Shown piece after piece: positions 19,136 through 28,022 of a DNA stretch of 64,000 bases (positions are counted from its first letter, which is position 1; each line of letters opens with the position of its first letter). Source of the stretch: Sphingomonas faeni. GTDB taxonomy: Bacteria > Pseudomonadota > Alphaproteobacteria > Sphingomonadales > Sphingomonadaceae. Position numbers and translations under genes: made by a program. Under the pieces are notes generated by a model, which saw only the letters and a program-made list of their open reading frames with translations, did not search any database and was not told the origin of the DNA. The stretch spans positions 62,001 to 126,000 of the forward strand of contig NZ_JANBVH010000010.1 in the NCBI RefSeq assembly GCF_024273235.1. Reading direction: 5' to 3'.

Positions 19136-19210
19136 TGCGGCCAATTTTTTGTTAGGCAGTGTCCCAACCACACTCCGTCATCCTAACAAAAGTCAGTGGC
19201 TGTCGGTATC

Positions 19211-19288
19211 GTTCTCCTGCGTACGCAGGAGCCCAGGGTAACGGGGCACAACGATTGTGGCCCTGGACTCCTGCGTTCGCAGGAGAAC
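19211..19288. repeat. Family D paired-hairpin repeat
   Basis: Left hairpin CTCCTGC-GTAC-GCAGGAG with the flank CCCAGGGT; right hairpin CTCCTGC-GTTC-GCAGGAG preceded by CCCTGGA. Another copy lies at 35831. It lies between the convergent dehydrogenase and ruvA genes and could act as a bidirectional terminator. Confidence 0.85.
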
Positions 19289-19304
19289 AGCAATCGCCGG
19301 AACC

Positions 19305-19904
19305 CTAAGCCTTCGACGCCTTGCGCAACGCCAGTCGCACCAGCGCATCGAGCGAGGCCCCTGCCCCCAGTTCCTCGTCCGCCGCCGCCACCGCGACACT
19401 CGCCTCGTTCGGCCGGAACCCGAGGTTCAGCAGCGCCGAAACCGCATCCGCAGACGCCCCCGGTGCGGCATTCACCACCGCCGGCCCGAGCCCGAGCGCG
19501 ATGCCGCCGATCTTGTCCTTCAGTTCCATGACGATACGTTGGGCGAGCTTCGGCCCGACGCCATTGGCGCGCGCGACCATCGCCTTGTCGCCGCTGGCGA
19601 TCGCACGCGACAGGTCGACCGGCTCCAGCGCCGACAGGATCGCGAGCGCGACGCGCGCGCCAACCCCCTGCACGCCGGTCAGCAACCGGAACCAGTCGCG
19701 CTCGTCCGCGCTGGAGAACCCGACCAGCCGCTGGAAATCCTCGCCGACGAGCAACTCGGTGAACACCGTGCACGCCTCGCCGATCGGCCCGAGTGCCGAG
19801 AGCGTCCGCGCCGACGCGCCGACCTGATAGCCGACTCCGCCGACGTCGATCACCGCGTAGTCGATGCCCGTGGAATCCAGGCGCCCTTTGAGATGCACGA
19901 TCAT
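19305..19904 (-). CDS. ruvA: Holliday junction DNA-binding subunit RuvA
   Basis: Tetrameric junction-binding protein that loads RuvB. 199 aa. N-terminal OB fold: [20 protein letters not shown] and [14 protein letters not shown]. The helix-hairpin-helix region is [20 protein letters not shown] and [23 protein letters not shown]-terminal RuvB-binding domain has [20 protein letters not shown]. It is preceded on the same strand by an AraC regulator, not by ruvC as usual. Confidence 0.95.
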   Translation of the reverse strand: MIVHLKGRLDSTGIDYAVIDVGGVGYQVGASARTLSALGPIGEACTVFTELLVGEDFQRLVGFSSADERDWFRLLTGVQGVGARVALAILSALEPVDLSRAIASGDKAMVARANGVGPKLAQRIVMELKDKIGGIALGLGPAVVNAAPGASADAVSALLNLGFRPNEASVAVAAADEELGAGASLDALVRLALRKASKA

Positions 19905-19986
19905 GGTTCAGCCGGTAGAACAAAGGGTGCGCGGCGTCATCCCGGCAAAACCGCGACGGCCGCTGATCCTCGCCCGCCGCCGCTCC

Positions 19987-20976
19987 TCACGCGCTCGGCT
20001 GGAGCCGATCGGGATCGGCGGAGGATCTGTTCGGCACGGTCGGGACGGGTTTCGCGACACCGTGGAGCGCCTGGGTCGGCGCGCCGATCACCGCCGCCCG
20101 CGCGCGCAGGCTCGCCCGCAGGAACACCGTGTCGGAGGCGATGAAGCGGCGCGGGGTCGTGCCGAGAAACGTGCCGGCATCGCGCAGGAAATGCGACGCG
20201 TCGAAATAGCTGCTGTCGATCATCGAATAGTCGTTCAGCCCGTCGGCCGTGATCAGGCGGATGAACGAGCGCAGGAACCGCGCGCGCCGCAGCAACAGCT
20301 TTGGCGGCATGCCGAAGTGACGCGTCGCCATCCGGCGCAATTCGTGCGTCGGGATATCCAGCCGGTCGGCGACGTCCTTCATCTCGATCACGCCGTCGGT
20401 CACCGTCAACGCGGTGAACGCCCGGATCAGGTCCTCGCGCGGATGCGGCTGATCGAACAGCCCGCCGAACACTTCGTCGAGCAGCGGCTTGATCATCATA
20501 TCGTCGTCGAGCGCATCGAGCCCTTCGATCAGGCGGGCGGAAAGCTCCGGCCCGAGGGCGCCACTCAGCGGCACCACGCGGTTGTGGAAATCGCCCGCCG
20601 ACCGCGCGGTCAGCCGCGACCAGCCGACCGCGCTCAGGCCGATGCCGACCGCGATCCCGCCATGCGTCTCGGTTCGGAAGGCACGGCTGGTCGGTCCGTA
20701 GAAGCTCGCACGGTCGAGCGGACCGAACCGATGATTGCCGATCGACACGGTCAGCGGGCCGGCATCGACGAGCACCGAGATCATCGCGGGCGCGGGCAGA
20801 TACCAGTTGAGCATCGGCGTGCGGTGGCTCGACGCGTAGATCGCGTACCCGGTCAAATAGTCGGACAATGCCGGATCGGGCATATCATAGCGCATCGCCA
20901 TGCCCTCGGGCATCGCAAATGCCGAGGGAGAAACATTATTGCCGTTCGTGCCGCCCCGCACGTGGTCCACCCGCAT
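19987..20976 (-). CDS. AraC-family transcriptional regulator
   Basis: 329 aa. The C-terminal third holds an AraC-type double HTH: IEMKDVADRLDIPTHELRRM (first HTH) and LNDYSMIDSSYFDASHFLRD with a GTTPRRFIAS ending (second HTH). The N-terminal about 200 residues form an unidentified sensor part (DUF6597-like in layout; not certain). It lies between ruvA and ruvC, preceded by an AT-richer stretch (about 20985-21125) likely to hold its promoter. Its target is unknown. Confidence 0.82.
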   Translation of the reverse strand: MRVDHVRGGTNGNNVSPSAFAMPEGMAMRYDMPDPALSDYLTGYAIYASSHRTPMLNWYLPAPAMISVLVDAGPLTVSIGNHRFGPLDRASFYGPTSRAFRTETHGGIAVGIGLSAVGWSRLTARSAGDFHNRVVPLSGALGPELSARLIEGLDALDDDMMIKPLLDEVFGGLFDQPHPREDLIRAFTALTVTDGVIEMKDVADRLDIPTHELRRMATRHFGMPPKLLLRRARFLRSFIRLITADGLNDYSMIDSSYFDASHFLRDAGTFLGTTPRRFIASDTVFLRASLRARAAVIGAPTQALHGVAKPVPTVPNRSSADPDRLQPSA

Positions 20977-21144
20977 TGCCGCGCCTTCAATCTAAACTAA
21001 ATTGCACGGTGGCGCTGCCACAGCGATGGAGGCTTGGCTATCGAAACTTGATCGAGGTGAATTGTTTGGTAATTTTCCAACAGTCTAATTCAAAATGAAC
21101 CAGGTTTTGTCAGAGTACGTATCGGAGGATGCTTGTTTGCGGGC

Positions 21145-21164
21145 CCCGCCGTAGCATCGGCGGG
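21145..21164. terminator. Hairpin downstream of ruvC
   Basis: Perfect 7-bp stem CCCGCCG-TAGCAT-CGGCGGG in the ruvC-araC gap, about 40 bp past the ruvC stop on the minus strand. There is no U run, so intrinsic termination is only possible, not shown. Confidence 0.35.
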
Positions 21165-21205
21165 CGCTTGGGATACTTCCGGATACTATTGCGGGGGCGA
21201 GCGCG

Positions 21206-21712
21206 TCAGGCGCCGATACCCGTGCGCCGCGACAGCGCCGCGGCGCTTGCGACGTGATGCGCGTGGGTGATCGCGACGGCCAGCGCATCGGCGGCATCTG
21301 GCCCCGCGAGCTTGGCGCCGGGCAGCAGCACCGCCATCATCGCCTGGATCTGCTTCTTGTCGGCGCCGCCGGTGCCGACCACGCCCTTCTTGACGGTCGA
21401 CGGGTGATACTCGCCGATATGCAGCCCCGCCCCCGCCGCCGCCAGCAGCACGACGCCGCGGGCTTGCCCTAGCTTCAGCGTCGATTGCGCGTTGGTGTTG
21501 CCGAGCACTTCCTCGACCGCTGCGCCGTCGGGGCGTTCGGTGCGGATGACGTCGATCAGCGCATTGTACAGCGCGGTCAGGCGGCGGGGGAGCGCCATCG
21601 ACGGGTCGGTCTTGATCTGGCCGTTGGCGATATGGCTCAGCCGGTTACCATCGGCGCGGATGACGCCCCAGCCCGTGGTGCCAAGGCCGGGGTCTAGTCC
21701 CAGGATGATCAC
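21206..21712 (-). CDS. ruvC: Crossover junction endodeoxyribonuclease RuvC
   Basis: Resolves Holliday junctions. 168 aa from the GTG at 21712, which gives the family N-terminus [15 protein letters not shown]; longer reading upstream enters a repeat. Acidic catalytic residues are seen as Asp in GLDPG, Glu in AAVEEVLGN, and the pair in [16 protein letters not shown]. No clear Shine-Dalgarno sequence precedes the GTG, and the arm of a 29-nt inverted repeat begins only 7 bp upstream. Confidence 0.93.
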   Translation of the reverse strand: MIILGLDPGLGTTGWGVIRADGNRLSHIANGQIKTDPSMALPRRLTALYNALIDVIRTERPDGAAVEEVLGNTNAQSTLKLGQARGVVLLAAAGAGLHIGEYHPSTVKKGVVGTGGADKKQIQAMMAVLLPGAKLAGPDAADALAVAITHAHHVASAAALSRRTGIGA

Positions 21713-21719
21713 GCAGATT

Positions 21720-21882
21720 GGTTCACGCGAAGGCGCAAAGGCGCGAAGGTGTCGCATACTCGACAGCCGTGTCGCGTCAGCGGCACCCTCATCAGTGATC
21801 GTGGCCACCAAACAGACATTCCGCCTTCGCGGACCACTGGCCCACGCGAATCTCTTCGCGCCTTTGCGCCTTCGCGTGAACC
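21720..21882. repeat. Family H long inverted repeat (29-nt perfect arms)
   Basis: The arm at 21720-21748 (starting GGTTCACGCGAAGGCGCAAA) is exactly complementary to the arm at 21854-21882. About 105 bp separate them. The element fills the gap between yebC and ruvC and forms the probable 5' leader of ruvC. Only one copy is seen in the window. Confidence 0.9.
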
Positions 21883-21892
21883 AGTCTTCATC

Positions 21893-22636
21893 TCAACCCA
21901 GCGACTCCATGATCTCGTCCGAGATTTCGTAATTGCCCCAGACGGTCTGCACGTCGTCGTCCTCGTCGAGCGCATCGATCAGCTTGAACAAAGTCGCCGC
22001 ATCGTCCGCACCGACCGCGACCATCACCTGCGGGCGCCAGGCGAGCTTTGCGCCCTCGGCCTCGCCGAGCTTGGCTTCCAACGCCTTGGCCACCTCGTGC
22101 AGGTCGCCCTGCGCGGTCCAGACCTCATGGCCGTCCTCGCTCGACGTGACGTCCTCGGCACCCGCTTCGAGCGCCGCTTCGAACACGGTGTCGGCATCGC
22201 CCGCGCTCGCCGGATACGAGATCAGCCCGACCCGGTCGAACGCGTGGCTGACCGAACCGCCCGCGCCGAGGTTGCCGCCGTTCTTGCCGACCGCAACGCG
22301 TACGTTGGTCGCGGTGCGATTGCGGTTGTCGGTCAGCGCCTCGATGATCAGCGACACGCCGCCGGGACCGAAGCCCTCATAGCGGATCTCTTCGTAATTC
22401 TCGGCATCGCCGCGGCTAGCCTTGTCGATCGAGCGCTGGATGTTCTCCTTGGGCAGCGACGCCGCCTTGGCCGCGTTCACCGCCGCGCGCAGGCGCGGGT
22501 TCATGTCGACATCGGGCAGCCCCATCTTGGCCGCGACGGTGATTTCCCGGCTGAGCTTGCTGAATGCCGAAGAGCGCTTCTTGTCCTGCGCGCCCTTGCG
22601 GTACATGATATTCTTGTATTTGGAATGGCCTGCCAT
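21893..22636 (-). CDS. yebC: YebC/PmpR-family protein
   Basis: 247 aa, full family length. The N-terminus [20 protein letters not shown] is diagnostic, followed by [32 protein letters not shown] and [18 protein letters not shown]. Family members act as DNA-binding regulators, and some (YebC2, TACO1) relieve ribosome stalling at proline runs. It lies upstream of ruvC on the same strand, an order conserved in many bacteria. Confidence 0.95.
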   Translation of the reverse strand: MAGHSKYKNIMYRKGAQDKKRSSAFSKLSREITVAAKMGLPDVDMNPRLRAAVNAAKAASLPKENIQRSIDKASRGDAENYEEIRYEGFGPGGVSLIIEALTDNRNRTATNVRVAVGKNGGNLGAGGSVSHAFDRVGLISYPASAGDADTVFEAALEAGAEDVTSSEDGHEVWTAQGDLHEVAKALEAKLGEAEGAKLAWRPQVMVAVGADDAATLFKLIDALDEDDDVQTVWGNYEISDEIMESLG

Positions 22637-22666
22637 CGGTGCCTCTAATAGCCTGATGCGCCGCTC

Positions 22667-23236
22667 TTAGGCTCCGGGGGCGCTTTTCGCCAGACCGTCT
22701 ATCCCCCTGCCCGCAAGGGCGTCGATCTTCGCTTCGATCGCATCCAGCCTCGCCAGCACCAGATGATCGATCTTGTGATGCACGCGCAGGATGTCGAGTT
22801 CGGCGCGCAAATTGGTCTCGTAGTCGAGGCTGGCGGCGAGGCGATCCTTCGCCGATTGCCGGTTCTGGCTCATCATGATGACGGGCGCCTGGATCGCGGC
22901 CACGGTCGACAGCAGCAGGTTGAGGAAGATGTAGGGATACGGATCGAACGCCCGCCCGAAATGCGCGAGGATGTCCGAATTCAGCAGCATCCAGCCGATC
23001 AGCACCAGCGTGAAGGCGATGATGAACGCCCACGACCCGCCGATCTTCGCGACCCGGTCGGACAGCCGCTCGCCGAACGTCGCGCGCTCGTCCGAGACGT
23101 CGGCGGCGTCGCGACTGACGGTGGTCCCCGACTCGATCCCCGCGAGGACACGGCGCTCCTCCTCGTCAAGCTCGCCCGGCGCCTTGCCGAGGAGGCGTTG
23201 CGAGAGATCGGCGAGCGGGGACTGATTCGTGGCCAT
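22667..23236 (-). CDS. DUF1003 membrane protein
   Basis: 189 aa. A soluble N-terminal part is followed by two transmembrane helices (about 70-89, SWAFIIAFTLVLIGWMLLNS; about 100-122, YPYIFLNLLLSTVAAIQAPV). The conserved DUF1003 motif PVIMMSQNRQSAKDRLAASL and a C-terminal helix with HHKIDHL follow. The function is unknown, although some relatives are described as cyclic-nucleotide or Mg-transport-linked. It is probably a single-gene unit before yebC. Confidence 0.85.
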   Translation of the reverse strand: MATNQSPLADLSQRLLGKAPGELDEEERRVLAGIESGTTVSRDAADVSDERATFGERLSDRVAKIGGSWAFIIAFTLVLIGWMLLNSDILAHFGRAFDPYPYIFLNLLLSTVAAIQAPVIMMSQNRQSAKDRLAASLDYETNLRAELDILRVHHKIDHLVLARLDAIEAKIDALAGRGIDGLAKSAPGA

Positions 23237-23302
23237 GATCCGCGCCCTAGCCGGGATTACGGATTATGCCAGTGCGCAAAGTTCTGTGCGCGAACCTTCC
23301 TG

Positions 23303-23424
23303 ATCCTCCCCCGCCAGGGGGAGGTGGCGCGAAGCGTCGGAGGGGGAGGATACGGAGCAGACGTTACCCTTTCCTCCCCCTCCGTCAGGCAAGCGCCTGC
23401 CACCTCCCCCTGGCGGGGGAGGAT
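23303..23424. repeat. Family B paired-hairpin repeat
   Basis: Complete copy: left hairpin CCTCCCCC-GCCA-GGGGGAGG near 23305-23324, right hairpin CCTCCCCCTGGCGGGGGAGG near 23403-23422. It fills the divergent gap between the DUF1003 gene and the ATPase gene. Confidence 0.88.
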
Positions 23425-23502
23425 CGTCGCGAGGCGTCGAATGTCCGCGCCCCTCGCAAAGACTCCTTGCTCCCACACGCCCGCACCTGCCAAACGCGCG
23501 GC

Positions 23503-24966
23503 ATGACGGTTAGCGTGAATATGGGCACCGACGGCAATGGTACTGCCGTCGGCGTCGACCTGGAGGAACTACTCGCCACCCGCCTGTTGGTGCAGGGCAA
23601 TTCGGGCTCGGGGAAATCGCATCTGCTGCGCCGCCTGCTCGAGCGATCGGCGGGGCACGTCCAGCAGATCGTGATCGATCCGGAGGGCGATTTCGTGACG
23701 CTCGCCGGCCCCCACGGCCACGTCGTGATCGAGGCGGGCGACTATAGCGAGCGCGAGATCGCACGGATCGCGACGCGGTTGCGCGAACACCGGACGTCCG
23801 CGGTACTCAGCCTGGAGGGGCTGGAGGTCGAGGGCCAGATGCGCTGCGCCGCATCGTTCCTCTCCGCGCTGTTCGATGCGCCGCGCGAGCATTGGTATCC
23901 GGTGCTGGTGGTGGTCGACGAAGCGCAGATGTTCGCGCCAGTGACCGGCGGCGAAGTGTCTGAAGAGGTGCGCCGCGCGTCGCTGGCGGCGATGACCAAC
24001 CTGATGTGTCGCGGTCGCAAACGCGGGCTCGCCGGCGTGATCGCGACGCAGCGGCTGGCGAAGCTGGCGAAGAACGTCGCGGCGGAGGCGTCGAACTTCC
24101 TGATGGGCCGCACCTTCCTCGACATCGACATGGCGCGCGCGGCCGACCTGCTGGGCATGGAACGACGCCAGGCCGAGGCGATTCGCGATCTTCAGCGTGG
24201 GACGTTCATGGCGCTCGGGCCCGCAGTATCGCGGCGGCCGATCACGGTGAAGATCGGTGACGTCGCAACCTCCGCGCGTAGCGGCAGCCCGAAGCTCACC
24301 CCCCTCCCCAGCGCCGCGCCGATGGACTTGCAGGATCTGCTGTCCGAGCCGGTGGTCGACGCCCCCGAGCTCGGCCTCATGTTCGATTCGCGCCCGCGTC
24401 GCGTCCCCGCGGAGGAACTGCTCGACGGAATCGCCCGCCCGCCCGAACCGCGCACCGCCGCGCCGCCGCCCCCAGAGAAGACCGACGACGAGGTCGAGGC
24501 GGTCTACGCCGACGTCTTCCGCGCGATCGTCGAGGATCCGGAGTCGACGTTGCGACCGCCATCGGTGCTGTTCCAGGATTTCCAGGTGCGCTGCCGGATG
24601 GGGGGGCTGGCTAAACCGCCGCTCGATCTGCCGGGCTTCGTGCGGCGTTTGAGCTGCGCCCGTGCGGGGATCTTCGACCTGACCGACGAGGCTTGGACTG
24701 CCGCGCTGGACGTCGCGAGCGGGTTGCCGGACGACATGCTTGGCGCATTCCTGCTGGTCGCGCGGGCTGCGCGTGAGGGCGAACCGTGTCCGTCGGATGC
24801 GAGGATCGCGGCCACGTACGGCACAAGTTCGCTTGGCCGCGTGAAGCGGCTGATCGGCTACATCGAAAGCCGAGAATTGATCGTCTGCCGCACCGACCTA
24901 GCCGGCAAACGCTCGATCACGATCCCCGGCCTCGGCTGGACGACGTTGCCGGCGGAGGCTGCGTAA
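23503..24966 (+). CDS. HerA-like (DUF87) ATP-binding protein
   Basis: 487 aa from the ATG at 23503; upstream in-frame codons belong to the family B repeat. It has Walker A GNSGSGKSH (about 32-40), IDPEGDFVTLAGPHG typical of HerA/DUF87 ATPases, Walker B VLVVVDEAQMFAP (about 134-146) and the sensor region GVIATQRLAKLAKN. The last 190 residues, after a Pro-rich linker (RTAAPPPPEKTDDE), form an unrecognised domain. HerA pumps DNA with NurA in archaea, but no nurA-like gene is adjacent, so the substrate is unknown. Confidence 0.8.
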   Translation: MTVSVNMGTDGNGTAVGVDLEELLATRLLVQGNSGSGKSHLLRRLLERSAGHVQQIVIDPEGDFVTLAGPHGHVVIEAGDYSEREIARIATRLREHRTSAVLSLEGLEVEGQMRCAASFLSALFDAPREHWYPVLVVVDEAQMFAPVTGGEVSEEVRRASLAAMTNLMCRGRKRGLAGVIATQRLAKLAKNVAAEASNFLMGRTFLDIDMARAADLLGMERRQAEAIRDLQRGTFMALGPAVSRRPITVKIGDVATSARSGSPKLTPLPSAAPMDLQDLLSEPVVDAPELGLMFDSRPRRVPAEELLDGIARPPEPRTAAPPPPEKTDDEVEAVYADVFRAIVEDPESTLRPPSVLFQDFQVRCRMGGLAKPPLDLPGFVRRLSCARAGIFDLTDEAWTAALDVASGLPDDMLGAFLLVARAAREGEPCPSDARIAATYGTSSLGRVKRLIGYIESRELIVCRTDLAGKRSITIPGLGWTTLPAEAA

Positions 24967-24980
24967 GATTTGACTCCTCC

Positions 24981-25103
24981 GTCATCCCAGCGAAAGCTGG
25001 GATATTCCGCGGCTAGGAGCGCGCCCGTTCCACGCGGTACGGGATGTTGGGCTGAGCACGTTCCTCCTCGCCGCGGGAGATCCCAGCTTTCGCTGGGATG
25101 ACG
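24981..25103. repeat. Family A paired-hairpin repeat (left of GIY-YIG gene)
   Basis: Left hairpin CCCAGC-GAAA-GCTGGG at 24986-25001, right hairpin CCCAGC-TTTC-GCTGGG at 25082-25097, with GTCATC and GATGAC flanks. The right-hand part (CCTCGCCGCGGGAGAT before the hairpin) is the same as in the copy at 25498, so the two flanking copies are close relatives. Confidence 0.92.
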
Positions 25104-25142
25104 GGCGGGTCTGGGATGACGGGTTCTGGGGGGCGGCTCGAC

Positions 25143-25433
25143 ATGGCGCTAGGCGGTTGGGTCTACATGATGGCGAACAAGCCGTTTGGCATGTTGTACA
25201 TCGGCGTGACTGCGTACCTGGCTTCACGCGTGCATCAGCATCGGATCGATGCGGGATCGGCATATTGTCGGCGCTATGGGCTCAAGACGCTTGTGTTCGC
25301 CGAGCAGCACGAGACGATCCAGGATGCGATCGCTCGCGAGAAGATGCTGAAGGCTTGGAAGCGGTCGTGGAAAGACGATCTGATCGCGACGATCAATCCG
25401 GGGTGGCTGGACCTTTACGACCAGTTGCATTGA
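25143..25433 (+). CDS. Single-domain GIY-YIG endonuclease (UPF0213-like)
   Basis: 96 aa from the ATG at 25143. The motifs are WVYMMAN (GIY half, Tyr8), GMLYIGVT (YIG half, Tyr19), Arg29 in ASRVHQH, Glu66 in AIAREKMLKAWKR, and Asn85 in ATINPGW. All active-site residues of the fold are in place. The family is fused to no other domain here. The gene stands alone between two family A repeats (24981-25103 and 25498-25621). The substrate of this family is not established. Confidence 0.88.
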   Translation: MALGGWVYMMANKPFGMLYIGVTAYLASRVHQHRIDAGSAYCRRYGLKTLVFAEQHETIQDAIAREKMLKAWKRSWKDDLIATINPGWLDLYDQLH

Positions 25434-25497
25434 GGCGAGGTCATCCCGCCGGCCTCGCCGCCGTTATCGACTCTCTAACAGCCACTGCCCCCCTCCC

Positions 25498-25621
25498 GTC
25501 ATCCCAGCGAAAGCTGGGATCTCCTGCGGCGAGGAGGAACGCCGCTCGTCACACAACCGGCGCTGCGTGGCTTGGAAACGCTCCTCGCCGCGGGAGATCC
25601 CAGCTTTCGCTGGGATGACGG
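25498..25621. repeat. Family A paired-hairpin repeat (right of GIY-YIG gene)
   Basis: Left hairpin CCCAGC-GAAA-GCTGGG at 25503-25518, right hairpin CCCAGC-TTTC-GCTGGG at 25599-25614. The following 25622-25680 holds short direct repeats of CTCAGGATGACGGC. Confidence 0.92.
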
Positions 25622-25681
25622 CAAAAACTCAGGATGACGGCTTACCTCAGGATGACGGCAAACTCAGGATGACGACTTACC

Positions 25682-25948
25682 TCAGATCATCCCCAGCGCC
25701 TGGAGATACACTTCGAGGATCGCCTCCTCCTCCTGATATTCTTCCTTCTTCTTCTTCCGGATCGACAGGATTTTCCGGATCGCCTTGGGGTCGTAGCCGC
25801 GGCCCTTGGCTTCGGCCATCACGTCCTTGATGTCGTCCGAGATACCCTTCTTCTCTTCTTCGAGACGCTCGGCGCGCTCGATCAGCAGGCGCAGTTCGTC
25901 CGCTGCGACCGCGCCGCCGCCCATGCCGTGTTGCCGTTCGTCAGACAT
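25682..25948 (-). CDS. gapR: GapR family DNA-binding protein (DUF2312)
   Basis: 88 aa from the ATG at 25948 ([11 protein letters not shown]). A coiled-coil core ([38 protein letters not shown]) and a basic stretch [15 protein letters not shown] are the hallmarks of GapR. The Caulobacter GapR tetramer clamps overtwisted AT-rich DNA ahead of replication and transcription forks. It is restricted mainly to alphaproteobacteria and supports the taxonomic call. A longer upstream reading would add 33 hydrophobic, unrelated residues. Confidence 0.92.
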   Translation of the reverse strand: MSDERQHGMGGGAVAADELRLLIERAERLEEEKKGISDDIKDVMAEAKGRGYDPKAIRKILSIRKKKKEEYQEEEAILEVYLQALGMI

Positions 25949-26106
25949 CGAAAATTCCCCACTCGCCGACGCCAACGCGCCGGCCCAAAAGCCAATCAAG
26001 ATACAAGCCCGCATCGGTGATCGCCGTCCGGAGACGTCCTGAATCATGCCGAATTGGGTGCGGGCCAGCGTCTAGGCGTTTACCGTGTTCGGCTCAATCG
26101 CCTGAA

Positions 26107-26421
26107 TCAGACGGCCTCGTTTTTGGGCGCGTTCTTCGCCACGCTCGCCTTCATCCGTTCGAGCTGCTCGGGGCTAGCGTCGCCCTGATGGTGCGCCTTC
26201 CACTCGGCATAGGGCATCCCGTACACCGTCTCGCGCGCCTCGTCCTTCGACAGGCCGCCAGCCTCCTCGACCCAGTCGGACAGGCAATTGCGACAAAAAC
26301 CGGCGAGCCCCATCAGGTCGACGTTCTGCGCATCCTCGCGGTGACGGAGATGGCGGACCAGGCGGCGAAAGGCTTGCGCCGCTACGGCATCGTCGAGTGT
26401 TTCGAGGCGATCGGGGGTCAT
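26107..26421 (-). CDS. DUF1244 domain protein
   Basis: 104 aa. The sequence AFRRLVRHLRHREDAQNVDL, GLAGFCRNCLSDWVEEA and KDEARETVYGMPYAEWKAHH matches the DUF1244 pattern, with the conserved FCRNCL pair of Cys. The function is unknown. It is divergent from pyk, with 83 bp between the starts. Confidence 0.88.
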   Translation of the reverse strand: MTPDRLETLDDAVAAQAFRRLVRHLRHREDAQNVDLMGLAGFCRNCLSDWVEEAGGLSKDEARETVYGMPYAEWKAHHQGDASPEQLERMKASVAKNAPKNEAV

Positions 26422-26504
26422 TCACTATGCTCCGTGGTTGATCCCGCGGAGATAGGGTTTAAGGCCCGTGGCGGCAAAGACCTCCCCCCAGGAAAACGCA
26501 ACGC

Positions 26505-27968
26505 ATGACCATGGCCATCGCACCCCGTTCGCGGAAAGTCCGTATCCTCGCGACGCTCGGCCCCGCCAGCAGCACCCCCGAGATGATCGCGACGCTGTTC
26601 CGCACCGGCGCAGACGCGTTCCGAATCAACATGAGCCACGGCGACCAGCAGTCGAAGATCGCCGTGATCCAGGCGATTCGCGCGCTGGAGAAGGAATATG
26701 GTCGCCCCTCGACCATCCTCGCCGATCTCCAGGGACCGAAACTGCGCGTCGGCAAGTTCGAGGGCGGTCGCACGGTGCTCGAAACCGGCTCGACCTTCCT
26801 GCTCGACCGCGACCCGACGCCGGGCGACGCAACGCGCGTCGAGCTCCCGCATGACGAGATCTTCGCGGCGATCGAGCCGGGCGCACGCCTGCTGCTCGAC
26901 GACGGCAAGCTGGTGCTGCGGGTGGTGTCGCACAGCCCGCGCGAGATCACGACTCGGGTCGAGGTCGGCGGTGCGCTGTCGAACAGCAAGGGGCTGAACG
27001 TCCCCGACGTCGTGCTGCCGATGGCCGCGCTGACCGAGAAGGATCGCAGCGATCTGGATTTCGCGGTCGACCAAGGCGTCGACTGGATCGCCTTGTCGTT
27101 CGTCCAGCGCCCCGAGGATCTGTGGGAAGCGCGGAAACTGATCGGCGGCAAGGCGGCGCTGATGGCGAAGATCGAGAAGCCCGCGGCGATCGAGCGGCTG
27201 GAGGAGATCGTCGAGGCGTGTGATGGCGTGATGGTCGCGCGCGGCGATCTTGGCGTGGAAATGCCGCCTCAGGCAGTGCCGCCGTTGCAGAAGCGCATCG
27301 TCGAGGTCTCGCGCCGGATGGGTCGCCCGGTCGTGGTCGCCACGCAGATGCTCGAATCGATGATCACCTCGCCGTCGCCGACCCGCGCGGAAGTGTCCGA
27401 CGTCGCGACTGCGGTGTATGACGGCGCGGATGCGATCATGCTATCGGCCGAGAGCGCGGCGGGGGCGTGGCCGGTCGAATCGGTGGCGATGATGGATGCG
27501 ATCGGCGTGTCGGTCGAGGCGGACCCGGAACACGGCGACCGCATGCACTTCACCGTGATGAAGCCCGATCCGACGACCGCGGACGCGCTGGCCGAGGCGG
27601 CGAAGAACATCGCCGCGACGGTATCGGCGGTGGCGATCATCTGCTTCACCACGTCGGGCTCGACGGCGCGGCGGATCGCGCGCGAGCGGCCGTCGGTGCC
27701 GCTGCTGGTGCTGACGCCGAGCCAGGAGACCGCGCGGCGGCTCGGGCTGCTGTGGGGCACGCACGCGGTGCATACGCGCGACGTCGAGTCGTTCGAGGAC
27801 ATGGTCGCGAAGTCGAAGCGGATGGCGTTGCGGCACGGGATCGCCAAGGCCGGCGACCGGGTGATCGTGCTCGCGGGCGTGCCGTTCCGGACGCCGGGGT
27901 CGACCAACGTGCTGCACGTGGTGCGGATCGTCGGCGATGAGCTGAAGGGCCATCACTCGCAGGTTTGA
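26505..27968 (+). CDS. pyk: Pyruvate kinase
   Basis: Last step of glycolysis: PEP plus ADP to pyruvate plus ATP. 487 aa. The A domain has RILATLGPASSTPEMIATLF and FRINMSHGDQ, the catalytic Lys region is LMAKIEKPAAIERL, and the metal-binding part GVMVARGDLGVEMP. The B domain spans about 75-165, and the C-terminal domain has ICFTTSGSTARRIARERP and the terminal PGSTNVLHVVRI. AGGAAAACGCAACGC before the ATG supports the start at 26505. Confidence 0.96.
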   Translation: MTMAIAPRSRKVRILATLGPASSTPEMIATLFRTGADAFRINMSHGDQQSKIAVIQAIRALEKEYGRPSTILADLQGPKLRVGKFEGGRTVLETGSTFLLDRDPTPGDATRVELPHDEIFAAIEPGARLLLDDGKLVLRVVSHSPREITTRVEVGGALSNSKGLNVPDVVLPMAALTEKDRSDLDFAVDQGVDWIALSFVQRPEDLWEARKLIGGKAALMAKIEKPAAIERLEEIVEACDGVMVARGDLGVEMPPQAVPPLQKRIVEVSRRMGRPVVVATQMLESMITSPSPTRAEVSDVATAVYDGADAIMLSAESAAGAWPVESVAMMDAIGVSVEADPEHGDRMHFTVMKPDPTTADALAEAAKNIAATVSAVAIICFTTSGSTARRIARERPSVPLLVLTPSQETARRLGLLWGTHAVHTRDVESFEDMVAKSKRMALRHGIAKAGDRVIVLAGVPFRTPGSTNVLHVVRIVGDELKGHHSQV

Positions 27969-28022
27969 GTTTGGCGCGGGGGCGTGAAAGCCCGCCGCTA
28001 GGCCAAGGCGCCGACCTATCCT

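Noticed and set aside
24977..25263. 93-codon minus-strand frame across the repeat and GIY-YIG gene start
   Set aside because: Its text comes from the family A repeat and the antisense of the GIY-YIG gene.
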